From contig JALQXE010000041.1 of the NCBI GenBank assembly GCA_023263235.1, positions 1 through 42,628 of the forward strand: a DNA stretch of 42,628 bases, given 5' to 3'. Source of the DNA: Sediminibacterium sp. GTDB lineage: Bacteria > Bacteroidota > Bacteroidia > Chitinophagales > Chitinophagaceae. A program made the position numbers and the translations under genes. Positions 18,235 to 26,611 of the stretch are shown here, one piece after another (position 1 is the first letter of the stretch; every line of letters begins with the position of its first letter). Under the pieces are notes generated by a model. The model was not told the origin of the DNA. It was given only the letters and a program-made list of their open reading frames with translations, and ran no database searches.

Positions 18235-18714
18235 ATGAAAAAAATTATTCCATTCATAGGCATTTTAATTGCACAAACCTTAAGTGCGCAAAACATTGAT
18301 ACTACCCAACATGGTCCTATTGAGTGTTTTGTTATTGTATCTGATGAACAAGATAATGTGAAAGCCATACAAACATTATTAAGCAATCAAACTGCCGCTT
18401 GGAACAGAGGCGACCTTGAAGCATTTATGGTGGGTTATTTAGAAAGTGATAGCCTTGTGTTTATTGGCAAACTGGGGCCCACGTATGGATATAAAAATAC
18501 TTTAGCCAATTATAAAAAAGGTTACCCAGACACAAGTCATATGGGTAAATTAAAGTTTGATATTATAAGTATCAAGTCCTTAAATGCAAATCATTATTTT
18601 GTAATTGGTAAATGGCATTTAAAAAGAACTGTAGGTGATATAAATGGTGTGTTCAGTTTAATATTTAAAAAAACAAAGGATGGCTGGAAAATTATAGCCG
18701 ACCATAGTAGTTAA
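18235..18714 (+). CDS. Secreted SnoaL/DUF4440-like (NTF2 fold) protein
   Basis: A 159-residue protein with a signal peptide (MKKIIPFIGILIAQTLSAQ, cleavage before N) and one NTF2-like domain: IQTLLSNQTAAWNRGDLEAF, then LVFIGKLGPTYGYKNTLANY and FSLIFKKTKDGWKIIADHSS at the end, the typical DUF4440 order. Such proteins bind small ligands or act as uncharacterised enzymes in the periplasm. An upstream in-frame ATG at 18175 exists, but the signal peptide fixes the start at 18235. The ends converge with the M23 gene 20 bases away. No catalytic residues can be assigned. Confidence 0.82.
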   Translation: MKKIIPFIGILIAQTLSAQNIDTTQHGPIECFVIVSDEQDNVKAIQTLLSNQTAAWNRGDLEAFMVGYLESDSLVFIGKLGPTYGYKNTLANYKKGYPDTSHMGKLKFDIISIKSLNANHYFVIGKWHLKRTVGDINGVFSLIFKKTKDGWKIIADHSS

Positions 18715-18734
18715 TTAAACGTATTTAAAATTTA

Positions 18735-19706
18735 CTAGTCTAAGCTTTGCTTATTGTTAGCTGCCGCTTTTAAAATACGATCAAACTGTTCTGGCGTTAA
18801 GTCGTTGTAAAAATAATAAATAGGGTCTACCTTAGTCCCTTTTTTCCATACTTCATAATGACAATGAGGCCCTGTACTTTTTCCTGTACTACCAACATAT
18901 CCAATTACCTGTCCCCTTGTAACATTTTGTCCGGGTTGTGTGTTTACCTTAATCATGTGGCCATACAAAGTTTGGTAGCCAAATCCATGATTAATAACCA
19001 CCTTATTCCCATACCCATCTGTATTAAAGCCAGCTACCTCAACTACACCATCGGCGGTCGCATAAATTGGTGTACCTGATGGTGCTGTGAAATCAATGCC
19101 TTGGTGCATTCTAATATTTTTATAAATTGGATCAATTCTGCTTCCAAAACTACTTCCAATTCTATTTAAATCTTTATTGCTCACAGGTTGAATGGCAGGG
19201 ATGGCTCTTAATAATTTTTCTTTGTTTTTCACCATATTGTTAATCTCCAAGTACGAGCCCTCTTGAAAAGCAACCCTTAAACTAAGCCGATTCAATTGTG
19301 CAGCCATATTATTGGTTAATTCTGTACTGGATAAATTTTGGATGCTAAGTATTTCTTTTTTAGCCTCCATTTGCTTTAACCTTGCACTGTCTGGAATAGG
19401 ATCTGCTTCAAAAATAGAACGATACACGTCATTGTCTCTATTTTCCAATGCTGCCATTTGTAATTCTAACTGCTTAACGCGGTCCTGCAATACGCTGTAA
19501 TTGGCCTTGTAAGCTTCATTTTGCTGACGTAATAATTTTTCTTTTGGCGAATCTACATATTGGAATATAAGCAATACAATGATAATGGCTGTAATGAAGG
19601 ATGCGAGTATAAATCCAAAGGTTTGTAATAGGCGCACTCGCAATGGAACCTCCACTTTTTCGAAACGGAGGGTATGAGTATTAAAGAAATATTTAATTTT
19701 CTTCAT
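18735..19706 (-). CDS. Membrane-anchored M23 (LytM) family peptidase
   Basis: A 323-residue type II membrane protein: basic N-terminus, one helix (about 28-50), a coiled-coil region (55-160) and a C-terminal LytM domain facing the periplasm. Zinc ligands H201 and D205 (MHQGIDF) and H283, and catalytic H250 (YGHM) and H281 (PHCHYEV) are all present, so it should be an active peptidoglycan endopeptidase, not an EnvC-type activator. Coiled coil plus M23 domain is common in Bacteroidota wall hydrolases. It is divergent from alaS. A 5-bp GC-rich hairpin followed by U6 (minus strand) sits in the 123-base spacer; I consider it too weak to call. Confidence 0.92.
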   Translation of the reverse strand: MKKIKYFFNTHTLRFEKVEVPLRVRLLQTFGFILASFITAIIIVLLIFQYVDSPKEKLLRQQNEAYKANYSVLQDRVKQLELQMAALENRDNDVYRSIFEADPIPDSARLKQMEAKKEILSIQNLSSTELTNNMAAQLNRLSLRVAFQEGSYLEINNMVKNKEKLLRAIPAIQPVSNKDLNRIGSSFGSRIDPIYKNIRMHQGIDFTAPSGTPIYATADGVVEVAGFNTDGYGNKVVINHGFGYQTLYGHMIKVNTQPGQNVTRGQVIGYVGSTGKSTGPHCHYEVWKKGTKVDPIYYFYNDLTPEQFDRILKAAANNKQSLD

Positions 19707-19829
19707 TTTGCGTACCTGATTATTGGATCTAAATCATTAAAAAAGAGCCTATTTCCTTACCTTTGAGGCTCCTTAAAAAACTACACAAATATAGCTTTTT
19801 AGGGTAGAAATAGCTTAAAATTCCGTTCC

Positions 19830-22526
19830 ATGATGACCAGTTCTGAAATTAGACAACAGTTTTTAGATTTTTTTGCATCCAAAGGACATACTATTGTCCC
19901 ATCTGCACCTATTGTAATAAAAAATGATCCTACTTTGCTTTTTACCAATGCAGGAATGAATCAGTTTAAAGATTTTTTCTTAGGCAATCAGGTGCCAACT
20001 CATTCGAGAATTGCAGACACTCAAAAATGTTTACGCGTAAGTGGTAAGCACAACGATTTAGAAGAGGTAGGTGTTGATACTTATCATCATACTATGTTTG
20101 AAATGTTAGGCAACTGGAGTTTTGGAAATTATTTTAAAGCAGAAGCCATTGAATGGAGTTGGGAATTATTAACCAAGGTATATAAATTAGATCCTGCTCG
20201 TTTATACGTTTCCGTTTTTGAAGGAGATCCTGCCGAAAATTTACCTGCATCAAGTGTCGCTTTAGAAGAATGGAGAAAATGGGTGCCTGAAGAAAAAATT
20301 ATATACGGGAACAAAAAAGATAATTTTTGGGAAATGGGTGATACGGGACCTTGTGGACCATGTAGTGAAATACATGTGGACATGAGATCGGAAGAAGAAA
20401 TTGCAAAAATCCCCGGAAGAGATTTAGTAAACAAAGACCATCCTCAAGTAATTGAAATTTGGAATAATGTATTTATTCAATACAACCGTAAAAAAGACGG
20501 AAGCCTAGAACCCTTGCCTGCAAAGCATGTTGATACTGGAATGGGTTTTGAAAGATTGGTGCGTGTAATTCAAGGAAAGAAAAGTAATTACGACTCTGAT
20601 GTATTTACAGGTACCATTCAAGTGGTTGCTAATATTACTGGAAAAACTTACGACTTTAGTGATACAAAAGAAGCTGTAGCATTTAGAGTCATTGCCGATC
20701 ATATTCGCGCCATTGCATTCACCATTGCCGATGGGCAATTACCATCTAATACGGGTGCTGGTTATGTAATTAGAAGAATTTTAAGAAGAGCAGTTAGATA
20801 TTACTACTCCTATTTAGATTACAAACATCCACTATTGCATCAATTAATGCCTACCCTAGCAAAACAATTTGAGCATGTATTCCCAGAATTAAATGCACAA
20901 TTAGAATTTGTAAGCAAAGTGGTAAAGGAAGAAGAAGAAGGATTCTTAAGAACCTTGGAGAAAGGATTAAAGAGAATGGATGATATTATAAGCACCCATC
21001 AAAAAGGTGCAAGTATCGAGGGAAAATTAGTATTTGAGTTGTTTGATACCTATGGTTTTCCGGTAGATTTAACACGTTTGATAGCAAGCGAAAATGAATT
21101 AACTGTTGATGAAGCTGGATTTGAAAACGAAATGCAACAACAAAAAGACCGCAGTAGAGCAGCAACTGCTGTAGATACTGGGGACTGGGTAATGGTGGGT
21201 GAAGAAGAACCTACTGAGTTTATTGGCTATACCCAAACACAATCGGATACCCAAGTGATTAAATATAGAAATGTAAAAGCAAAAGGAAAAGAAGGATATC
21301 AATGGATTTTGGCGAGTACTCCTTTTTATGCTGAAAGTGGCGGACAAGTTGGAGATAAAGGAACCTTAACTTTTGAAGATGGTTCGGTAATCACCGTTAC
21401 GGATACTAAAAAAGAGAATAATTTATTCATTCACTTTACAGACAGTTTGCCAAAAACAATTGGCACAAAAGTAAAGGCTACGGTGGATACAAAATTAAGA
21501 TCCAATACAACTAAACATCACTCTGCCACACACTTATTACATGCCGCATTAAGAAGTGTATTAGGCCATCATGTAGCTCAAAAAGGTAGTTTAGTAAACG
21601 CGGAGCAATTACGTTTTGACTTTTCACATTTTGCAAAAATGACAGATGCAGAAATTGCAGCTGTTCAAAAAATTGTGAATGATAAAATAAATGAAAACGT
21701 TCCAGTAGTCATCAATGAAATGAGTAAGGACGAGGCCATCGCATTAGGCGCTATGGCATTATTTGGAGAGAAGTATGGAAACAAAGTACGTGTTGTTATT
21801 ATGGATCCAGCATATTCCATTGAGCTTTGCGGAGGAACCCATGTGGGATATACCGGTGAGATCGGAAACTTCATCTTAAAAGCTGAATCCTCTGTTGCCG
21901 CAGGTGTTAGGAGGGTTGAAGCTGTAGTTGGCGATGCTGCATCTTTATACTTAACACAAGTAAATGAAAAACTACACAAGCAAATTATACAATTAACAGA
22001 AGCATGTGCGGGTGTTGCTATAAAAATAAATGTTCAATTTTCAGCTCCTGAATGGAATGAAAACTCTAGTGTAGATGTATTGAATGATACCATTGCATCG
22101 CTTCAGGCAAGTCAAAAAGAATTGACTAAAAAATTAGAAAGCCAAGAGGCAATTATACTAAATGAGTTATTTGAAACACATCAACATTCATTTACTGAAA
22201 TGAATGGAATTCATTTTGTGGGTGTTCAACTAAAATTAAATAATGCTGAAAATTTAAAAAAATTAGCACATCAACTAAGCGCTTTACGTAGCCCCTCGGT
22301 AGTTATCTTAACAGCAGAAGCGAGTGGTAAGGCCAATATTGCATTGGCCATTAGTGAGGATTTAGTGAATTCCAATAATTGGCAAGCACCAGTTATCATT
22401 AAGGAACAGATTGCTCCATTAATTAAAGGTGGTGGAGGTGGACAAAAAACCTTAGCCACAGCAGGCGGACAGGATGCAACAAAATTGGATCAAGTAATTA
22501 CACTTATTAAAAATATGATCTCTTAA
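19830..22526 (+). CDS. alaS: Alanyl-tRNA synthetase
   Basis: Charges tRNA-Ala in the cytoplasm; 898 residues, close to the usual 875. The N-terminal class II catalytic domain starts SSEIRQQFLDFFASKGH and has the LFTNAGMNQFKDFF motif. The editing domain has zinc/active-site H564 and H568 (HSATH) and C667/H671 in CGGTH, all intact. The C-terminal domain ends with GGGGGQKTLATAGGQD. Two in-frame ATGs (19830 and 19833) are adjacent and equally good. A TACCTTTG box (19758-19765) lies 64 bases upstream but has no -33 partner. A strong terminator follows the gene. Confidence 0.97.
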   Translation: MMTSSEIRQQFLDFFASKGHTIVPSAPIVIKNDPTLLFTNAGMNQFKDFFLGNQVPTHSRIADTQKCLRVSGKHNDLEEVGVDTYHHTMFEMLGNWSFGNYFKAEAIEWSWELLTKVYKLDPARLYVSVFEGDPAENLPASSVALEEWRKWVPEEKIIYGNKKDNFWEMGDTGPCGPCSEIHVDMRSEEEIAKIPGRDLVNKDHPQVIEIWNNVFIQYNRKKDGSLEPLPAKHVDTGMGFERLVRVIQGKKSNYDSDVFTGTIQVVANITGKTYDFSDTKEAVAFRVIADHIRAIAFTIADGQLPSNTGAGYVIRRILRRAVRYYYSYLDYKHPLLHQLMPTLAKQFEHVFPELNAQLEFVSKVVKEEEEGFLRTLEKGLKRMDDIISTHQKGASIEGKLVFELFDTYGFPVDLTRLIASENELTVDEAGFENEMQQQKDRSRAATAVDTGDWVMVGEEEPTEFIGYTQTQSDTQVIKYRNVKAKGKEGYQWILASTPFYAESGGQVGDKGTLTFEDGSVITVTDTKKENNLFIHFTDSLPKTIGTKVKATVDTKLRSNTTKHHSATHLLHAALRSVLGHHVAQKGSLVNAEQLRFDFSHFAKMTDAEIAAVQKIVNDKINENVPVVINEMSKDEAIALGAMALFGEKYGNKVRVVIMDPAYSIELCGGTHVGYTGEIGNFILKAESSVAAGVRRVEAVVGDAASLYLTQVNEKLHKQIIQLTEACAGVAIKINVQFSAPEWNENSSVDVLNDTIASLQASQKELTKKLESQEAIILNELFETHQHSFTEMNGIHFVGVQLKLNNAENLKKLAHQLSALRSPSVVILTAEASGKANIALAISEDLVNSNNWQAPVIIKEQIAPLIKGGGGGQKTLATAGGQDATKLDQVITLIKNMIS

Positions 22527-22547
22527 CATTTAAAAATATTGATAATC

Positions 22548-22590
22548 AAGGTCTTATAAATCTAAAAGCTATTTATAAGACCTTTTTTTT
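22548..22590 (+). terminator. Strong intrinsic terminator after alaS
   Basis: A perfect 14-bp stem: left arm 22548-22561 (AAGGTCTTATAAAT), 9-base loop, right arm 22571-22584, followed by T to position 22590. It ends alaS transcription and isolates the PDZ gene. Confidence 0.9.
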
Positions 22591-22649
22591 GCATCGTTTT
22601 TTATAAAAAATTAACATTTGCGAATAAATTCGTAGTTAAAAAAATTTCA

Positions 22650-22657
22650 TACATTTG
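22650..22657 (+). promoter_or_regulatory. Predicted -7 box for the PDZ-protein gene
   Basis: TACATTTG matches TAnnTTTG and lies 32 bases before the ATG at 22690, directly after the alaS terminator where a new promoter is needed. No -33 TTTG is seen at 17-23 bases; the nearest TTTG (22617-22620) is 29 bases away. Confidence 0.45.
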
Positions 22658-22689
22658 TCCTACAAATTAATTCGTATAAAATTATATCT

Positions 22690-23898
22690 ATGAAAAAAAT
22701 AGTATTTGGATTGAGCATGCTAGCATTATTTCAGTACAACACAAATGCTCAAGAAGTTGTGATTATTAAAAAAGACAGCAAAGACACTACTAAACCAATG
22801 GTGATTATTGATGGATTGGTTACGGATCAATCAAAAATGAATGAAATGTCCCCTAATGATATTCAATCAATAAATGTATTGAAAGGTGCCAATGCAAAAG
22901 ATAAATATGGTGCTAAAGCTGAACATGGAGTTATTGAAATCACTTCTAAGAAAAAAGCAAAAGCTGGTAAAATTGATAGTGCCGAAAATATGACTATTGT
23001 AATTAATGGTGATCAAGTAACTATTAATGGAGTACCTGCCGATAAAAATGATCCAAGAATTATTAGAAGAGGAAAAGTAACAGTTATAGGTGGTAAAAAA
23101 GGTGAAACTGTTACAGTTAAAGGGGATACCGTAATAAATGATAATATTGATATTGAAGAAATTGAAGGCGAACCGGATGATATGTTTGCACCACCGCCTC
23201 CACCTATGAATACAGCATTTTTAGGTGTAATGACCGAAGCTGCCGAAAATGCCAAAGGCGCTGCTATTAATAGTGTTTCAGAAGGTAGTCCAGCAGAAAA
23301 AGCAGGATTAAAAGAAAAAGATGTGATTACCAAATTAAACGATAAAGCAATTGATGGTCCAAAATCTTTATATGATGCAGTGGGCGAACATAAGGTTGAT
23401 GATAAGGTTACGATTACTTATTTAAGAGACGGTAAAGAAAAAAAGACTACTACCGTATTGGCTAAAAATAAAGCTGTTGCCAATGAAAATACAATAATTT
23501 TAAGCTCACCTAATGGTAATCGTAATATTTTACGTAGAGGATTTAGAATCACACCCGGTCAAAATTTTAATTTTGAAATGCCTGAAATCCCAGGATTGGA
23601 TGGCCTAACAGGTCAATTTAATAGAAAACCAAAATTGGGTATTTCTATCGAAGATCTTGAAACTGGAGAAGGTGTAAAAGTAACAACAGTAAATGAAGCC
23701 TCTCCTGCTGAAAAAGCTGGATTTAAAGCAAACGATATTATCGTTCAGTTTGATGATAAAAAAATTAAAGATGTGAATGATCTTAAATGGGAATATATTC
23801 AAGAAGGTCAAGTATTAAAATTCACGGTACAACGAGGTAGCGAGAAAAAAACGATAGAAGTTAAAATTCCAAAGAAAATAAAGACAGCCGACTTATAA
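22690..23898 (+). CDS. Secreted protein with plug-like segment and two PDZ domains
   Basis: 402 residues, signal peptide (MKKIVFGLSMLALFQYNTNA), probably periplasmic. Residues 37-88 read like the TonB-receptor plug repeat seen in SusC-like proteins and Bacteroidota M56/BlaR1 proteins: VIIDG, then SPNDIQSINVLKG, YGAKAEHGVIEITSKK. A linker follows with a proline run (APPPPPM, 167-173), then PDZ1 (about 175-258, FLGVM, SPAEKAGLKEKDVI) and PDZ2 (about 314-395, KLGISIED, SPAEKAGFKANDII). There is no protease domain, so it is not a DegP/HtrA or CtpA enzyme. The role may be protein-protein contact in the envelope. It sits alone between two strong terminators. The domain reading is firm for PDZ and likely for the plug-like part; the function is unknown. 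Confidence 0.85.
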   Translation: MKKIVFGLSMLALFQYNTNAQEVVIIKKDSKDTTKPMVIIDGLVTDQSKMNEMSPNDIQSINVLKGANAKDKYGAKAEHGVIEITSKKKAKAGKIDSAENMTIVINGDQVTINGVPADKNDPRIIRRGKVTVIGGKKGETVTVKGDTVINDNIDIEEIEGEPDDMFAPPPPPMNTAFLGVMTEAAENAKGAAINSVSEGSPAEKAGLKEKDVITKLNDKAIDGPKSLYDAVGEHKVDDKVTITYLRDGKEKKTTTVLAKNKAVANENTIILSSPNGNRNILRRGFRITPGQNFNFEMPEIPGLDGLTGQFNRKPKLGISIEDLETGEGVKVTTVNEASPAEKAGFKANDIIVQFDDKKIKDVNDLKWEYIQEGQVLKFTVQRGSEKKTIEVKIPKKIKTADL

Positions 23899-23914
23899 TT
23901 TATTTGCACATCAT

Positions 23915-23950
23915 AAAAATGCCCTCTAGTCTTTTTAGAGGGCATTTTTT
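23915..23950 (+). terminator. Strong intrinsic terminator after the PDZ gene
   Basis: A 14-bp perfect stem: 23915-23928 (AAAAATGCCCTCTA) pairs with 23936-23949 over a 7-base loop, and the right arm runs into T6. The A-rich left arm would let it work on the opposite strand too. Confidence 0.88.
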
Positions 23951-23989
23951 ATGCCCTTTAGATTATGGGGTAGAATGCACGTTTTTTGG

Positions 23990-23997
23990 TACTTTTG
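23990..23997 (+). promoter_or_regulatory. Predicted -7 box for gatB
   Basis: TACTTTTG followed by C matches TAnnTTTGC and ends only four bases before the gatB ATG (24002). If it is used, the mRNA would start at or next to the ATG. No -33 element is visible. The position between a terminator and the gene supports a promoter here. Confidence 0.45.
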
Positions 23998-24001
23998 CCA
24001 T

Positions 24002-25447
24002 ATGTTGAATACGGGAAAATACGAGGCTGTTATTGGACTTGAAATACATGCACAATTATCTACTGAAAGCAAATTATTCTGTGGTGATGCCACCCATTTT
24101 GGTGCAGCACCCAATACGCATGTAAGTCCCATAACTTTAGGCCATCCCGGCACTTTACCTAAAACCAATACAAAGGCAGTTGAATATGCTATAAAAATGG
24201 GGTTGGCTTGCGGTTGTTCAATTGCGCAAGAAAACTATTTTGCTAGAAAAAATTATTTTTATCCGGACTTGCCTAAAGGATATCAAATCTCTCAGCATAC
24301 CACGCCCATATGTGTTGGTGGCAGTATCATGATAAAAACACAGGAGGGAGAAAAAAATATTCATTTAAATAGGATTCATTTGGAAGAGGATGCAGGTAAA
24401 AGCATTCATGACTTATCTCCTACTCACACCTTCATTGATTTGAATCGTGCAGGTACCCCTTTAATTGAAATGGTTACGGAGCCTTGTATACATTCTGCCG
24501 AAGAAGCATTTTTATATGTAACCGAAGTTCGCAAACTTGTTCGTTGGCTTGGAGTTTGTGATGGTAATATGGAAGAAGGTAGCTTAAGATGCGACGCTAA
24601 TATTTCGGTTCGTTTAAAGGGTGATCCAGTTTTAGGAACGCGTGTAGAAGTCAAAAATTTAAATTCAATTCGCAATATAAAAAAAGCAATTGAATATGAA
24701 ATTGATAGACTTATTCAATTAAAAGAATCAGGTGAAGCCATCATTCAACAAACTAGAAGTTTTGATGCGAACAATGATACCACATTCTCCATTAGAGACA
24801 AGGAGGATGCAAACGATTATAGATATTTTCCTGACCCCGACCTTGCTCCATTCCACTTATCCGATGCTTATATTGCTGAAATTAAAGCAAGTATACCAAG
24901 CTTGCCAAAGGAATTAAAAGCAGCCTGGAAAACAACTTACGGATTATCGGAATACGATATTGAACAATTATGTGAGCATAAGGAAGAAGCGGACTTTTTC
25001 ATAGCATTGGCTAAACAAACAAAACATTATAAAGCGGCTGCCAATTGGATGATTGGGCCCATTAGAGAATATTTAAACGAAAAGCAAATCAGCTACTCAG
25101 ATTTAAAAAACACAATTCCTTATTTAGTTGAGCTTTTTCAAATGGTAGAAGAAGGGCAGCTGAATTTTTCAGTTGCTTCTGGCAAAGTTTTCAAAGCAAT
25201 TATGGAACAACCTCAATCGCCTAGTGAATATGCAAAGGCAAACCTATTAATACAAACCCAATCGGTAGAAGCCATTGAAATCTGGATAGATGAAGTATTA
25301 AGTGAACATCCTGAAAAAGTTGTTGAGTACAAAAAAGGGAAAAAAGGACTTATAGGATTATTTATGGGAGAAGTAAAAAAGAAAAGTAAGGGTACCGCCG
25401 ATCCTAAAAAAACAACTCAATTATTAGAACAAAAATTATTAAACTAA
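24002..25447 (+). CDS. gatB: Asp/Glu-tRNA(Asn/Gln) amidotransferase subunit B
   Basis: Subunit B of the GatCAB complex, which converts misacylated Glu-tRNA-Gln (and Asp-tRNA-Asn) to the cognate amide form. It is 481 residues, the normal length. The start YEAVIGLEIHAQLSTESKLFC is diagnostic, followed by YPDLPKGYQISQ, NRAGTPLIEMVTEP, GSLRCDANISVR and YRYFPDPDL, and the C-terminal YqeY-like/tail domain ends with the usual GxxxGLIGLFMGEVKKKSKG. Upstream ATGs at 23951 and 23975 are rejected, because they fall in the terminator and promoter region and add residues not seen in the family. gatA and gatC are not in this window. tlpA-like follows after 9 bases. Confidence 0.95.
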   Translation: MLNTGKYEAVIGLEIHAQLSTESKLFCGDATHFGAAPNTHVSPITLGHPGTLPKTNTKAVEYAIKMGLACGCSIAQENYFARKNYFYPDLPKGYQISQHTTPICVGGSIMIKTQEGEKNIHLNRIHLEEDAGKSIHDLSPTHTFIDLNRAGTPLIEMVTEPCIHSAEEAFLYVTEVRKLVRWLGVCDGNMEEGSLRCDANISVRLKGDPVLGTRVEVKNLNSIRNIKKAIEYEIDRLIQLKESGEAIIQQTRSFDANNDTTFSIRDKEDANDYRYFPDPDLAPFHLSDAYIAEIKASIPSLPKELKAAWKTTYGLSEYDIEQLCEHKEEADFFIALAKQTKHYKAAANWMIGPIREYLNEKQISYSDLKNTIPYLVELFQMVEEGQLNFSVASGKVFKAIMEQPQSPSEYAKANLLIQTQSVEAIEIWIDEVLSEHPEKVVEYKKGKKGLIGLFMGEVKKKSKGTADPKKTTQLLEQKLLN

Positions 25448-25456
25448 ATTTCAATT

Positions 25457-26605
25457 ATGAAATCTAAAAATATTATACTTCTTATTGCAATATGCATACT
25501 TGGCTTTATAGGTTGTTCGGAGAAAAATACCGAAGCACGTTATGCAATAACTGGTTCTATCCAAAATGCCGGAAATCAAAAATTAATTTTACAAGAACTT
25601 AAATTTGATGGCGGTGCAAGTGTAACACTAGACACCATTACTTTAAAAGATGATGGAAAATTTAGCTTTAGTTTTTTAGCAAAACAAGAAGGCTTGTATC
25701 GTTTAGCTATTGAAAATGAATACGAAAATGGTTTTGAGGTATTGGTAATTAATGATGAAAAAAATATTCAAGTAAATGCCGATCCAAACAATTTTGAGTC
25801 TTATGTTATTAAGGGATCTAAAGCAAGTGAAACATTAAACCAATTTTTGAAAACATATCGAACTAAAGACGAATTATTTTTCGCTACTGTTGACAAATTA
25901 CAACAACTTCAAAAAACCAATGGTGATGCAGCCACTATTGACCAACTTCAAAAAGAACAACTCGCAAAAATAAATGACATTAACAAATATGTGCAAAAAG
26001 CATTAACAGAAAACGAAAATCCAATTGTATTGCAATATATATTAGGTGTTAGTCTTAGATCCATGGAAACAACCGAGGTTTTAGCATATGCGAAGGCAGC
26101 AGCTGAAAAAACCAAGTCCGAACTACTCTTTAAATTTGTAACTACTTTAACCAATCAAATTCAAGCCAATACAAAATCAACACCTATTTCAATTGGACAA
26201 GCTGCACCTGAAATTGCGATGGCAGATCCCAATGGAAAAATAACTACTTTAAGTAGTTTAAAAGGAAAATATGTATTAGTAGACTTTTGGGCCAGCTGGT
26301 GTGGCCCATGCAGGAATGAAAACCCAAATGTGGTAATTGCATTTGAAAAATATAAGAATAAAAAGTTTACTATTCTAGGTGTTTCATTAGATGACGACAA
26401 AGCAGCTTGGCAGGAAGCCATTCGCGCCGATAAATTAAATTGGCAGCATATAAGTGATTTGAAAAAATGGGAAAGTACCGTAGTGAGTACTTATCAATTT
26501 CAAGGCATTCCTTTCAACGTACTGCTTGACACCAATGGTATTATCATTGCAAAGGATTTAAGAGGGCAAGCTTTACAGGATACCCTGGCTAGCATTCTTA
26601 AATAA
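25457..26605 (+). CDS. TlpA-family thioredoxin-like lipoprotein with DUF4369-like domain
   Basis: 382 residues with a lipoprotein signal (lipobox LGFIGC, C20), so probably anchored in the envelope facing the periplasm. Residues about 29-125 form the beta-rich DUF4369-like domain (ITGSIQNAGNQKLILQEL), 125-240 a helical linker, and 245-382 a thioredoxin fold of the AhpC/TSA-TlpA type with the redox motif W281-C282-G-P-C285 and a cis-proline loop (FQGIPFNVLL). It likely reduces or isomerises exported protein thiols; its substrate is unknown. This architecture is common in Bacteroidota. It follows gatB by 9 bases and probably shares its transcript; its stop is 6 bases from the convergent RND gene. 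Confidence 0.91.
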   Translation: MKSKNIILLIAICILGFIGCSEKNTEARYAITGSIQNAGNQKLILQELKFDGGASVTLDTITLKDDGKFSFSFLAKQEGLYRLAIENEYENGFEVLVINDEKNIQVNADPNNFESYVIKGSKASETLNQFLKTYRTKDELFFATVDKLQQLQKTNGDAATIDQLQKEQLAKINDINKYVQKALTENENPIVLQYILGVSLRSMETTEVLAYAKAAAEKTKSELLFKFVTTLTNQIQANTKSTPISIGQAAPEIAMADPNGKITTLSSLKGKYVLVDFWASWCGPCRNENPNVVIAFEKYKNKKFTILGVSLDDDKAAWQEAIRADKLNWQHISDLKKWESTVVSTYQFQGIPFNVLLDTNGIIIAKDLRGQALQDTLASILK

Positions 26606-26611
26606 CTAAAC

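Noticed and set aside
19758..19765. TACCTTTG box upstream of alaS as promoter.
   Set aside because: It matches the -7 consensus but lacks a -33 element and is 64 bases from the start; kept only as a remark in the alaS entry.
19745..19771. GAGCC/GGCTC hairpin followed by U6 on the minus strand, upstream of the M23 gene, as a possible attenuator.
   Set aside because: Only five solid base pairs with a 17-base loop; no leader peptide or alternative pairing is visible.
23951..24001. Upstream ATGs for gatB at 23951 and 23975.
   Set aside because: They lie in the tail of the terminator and in the promoter region, and add residues not seen in GatB.
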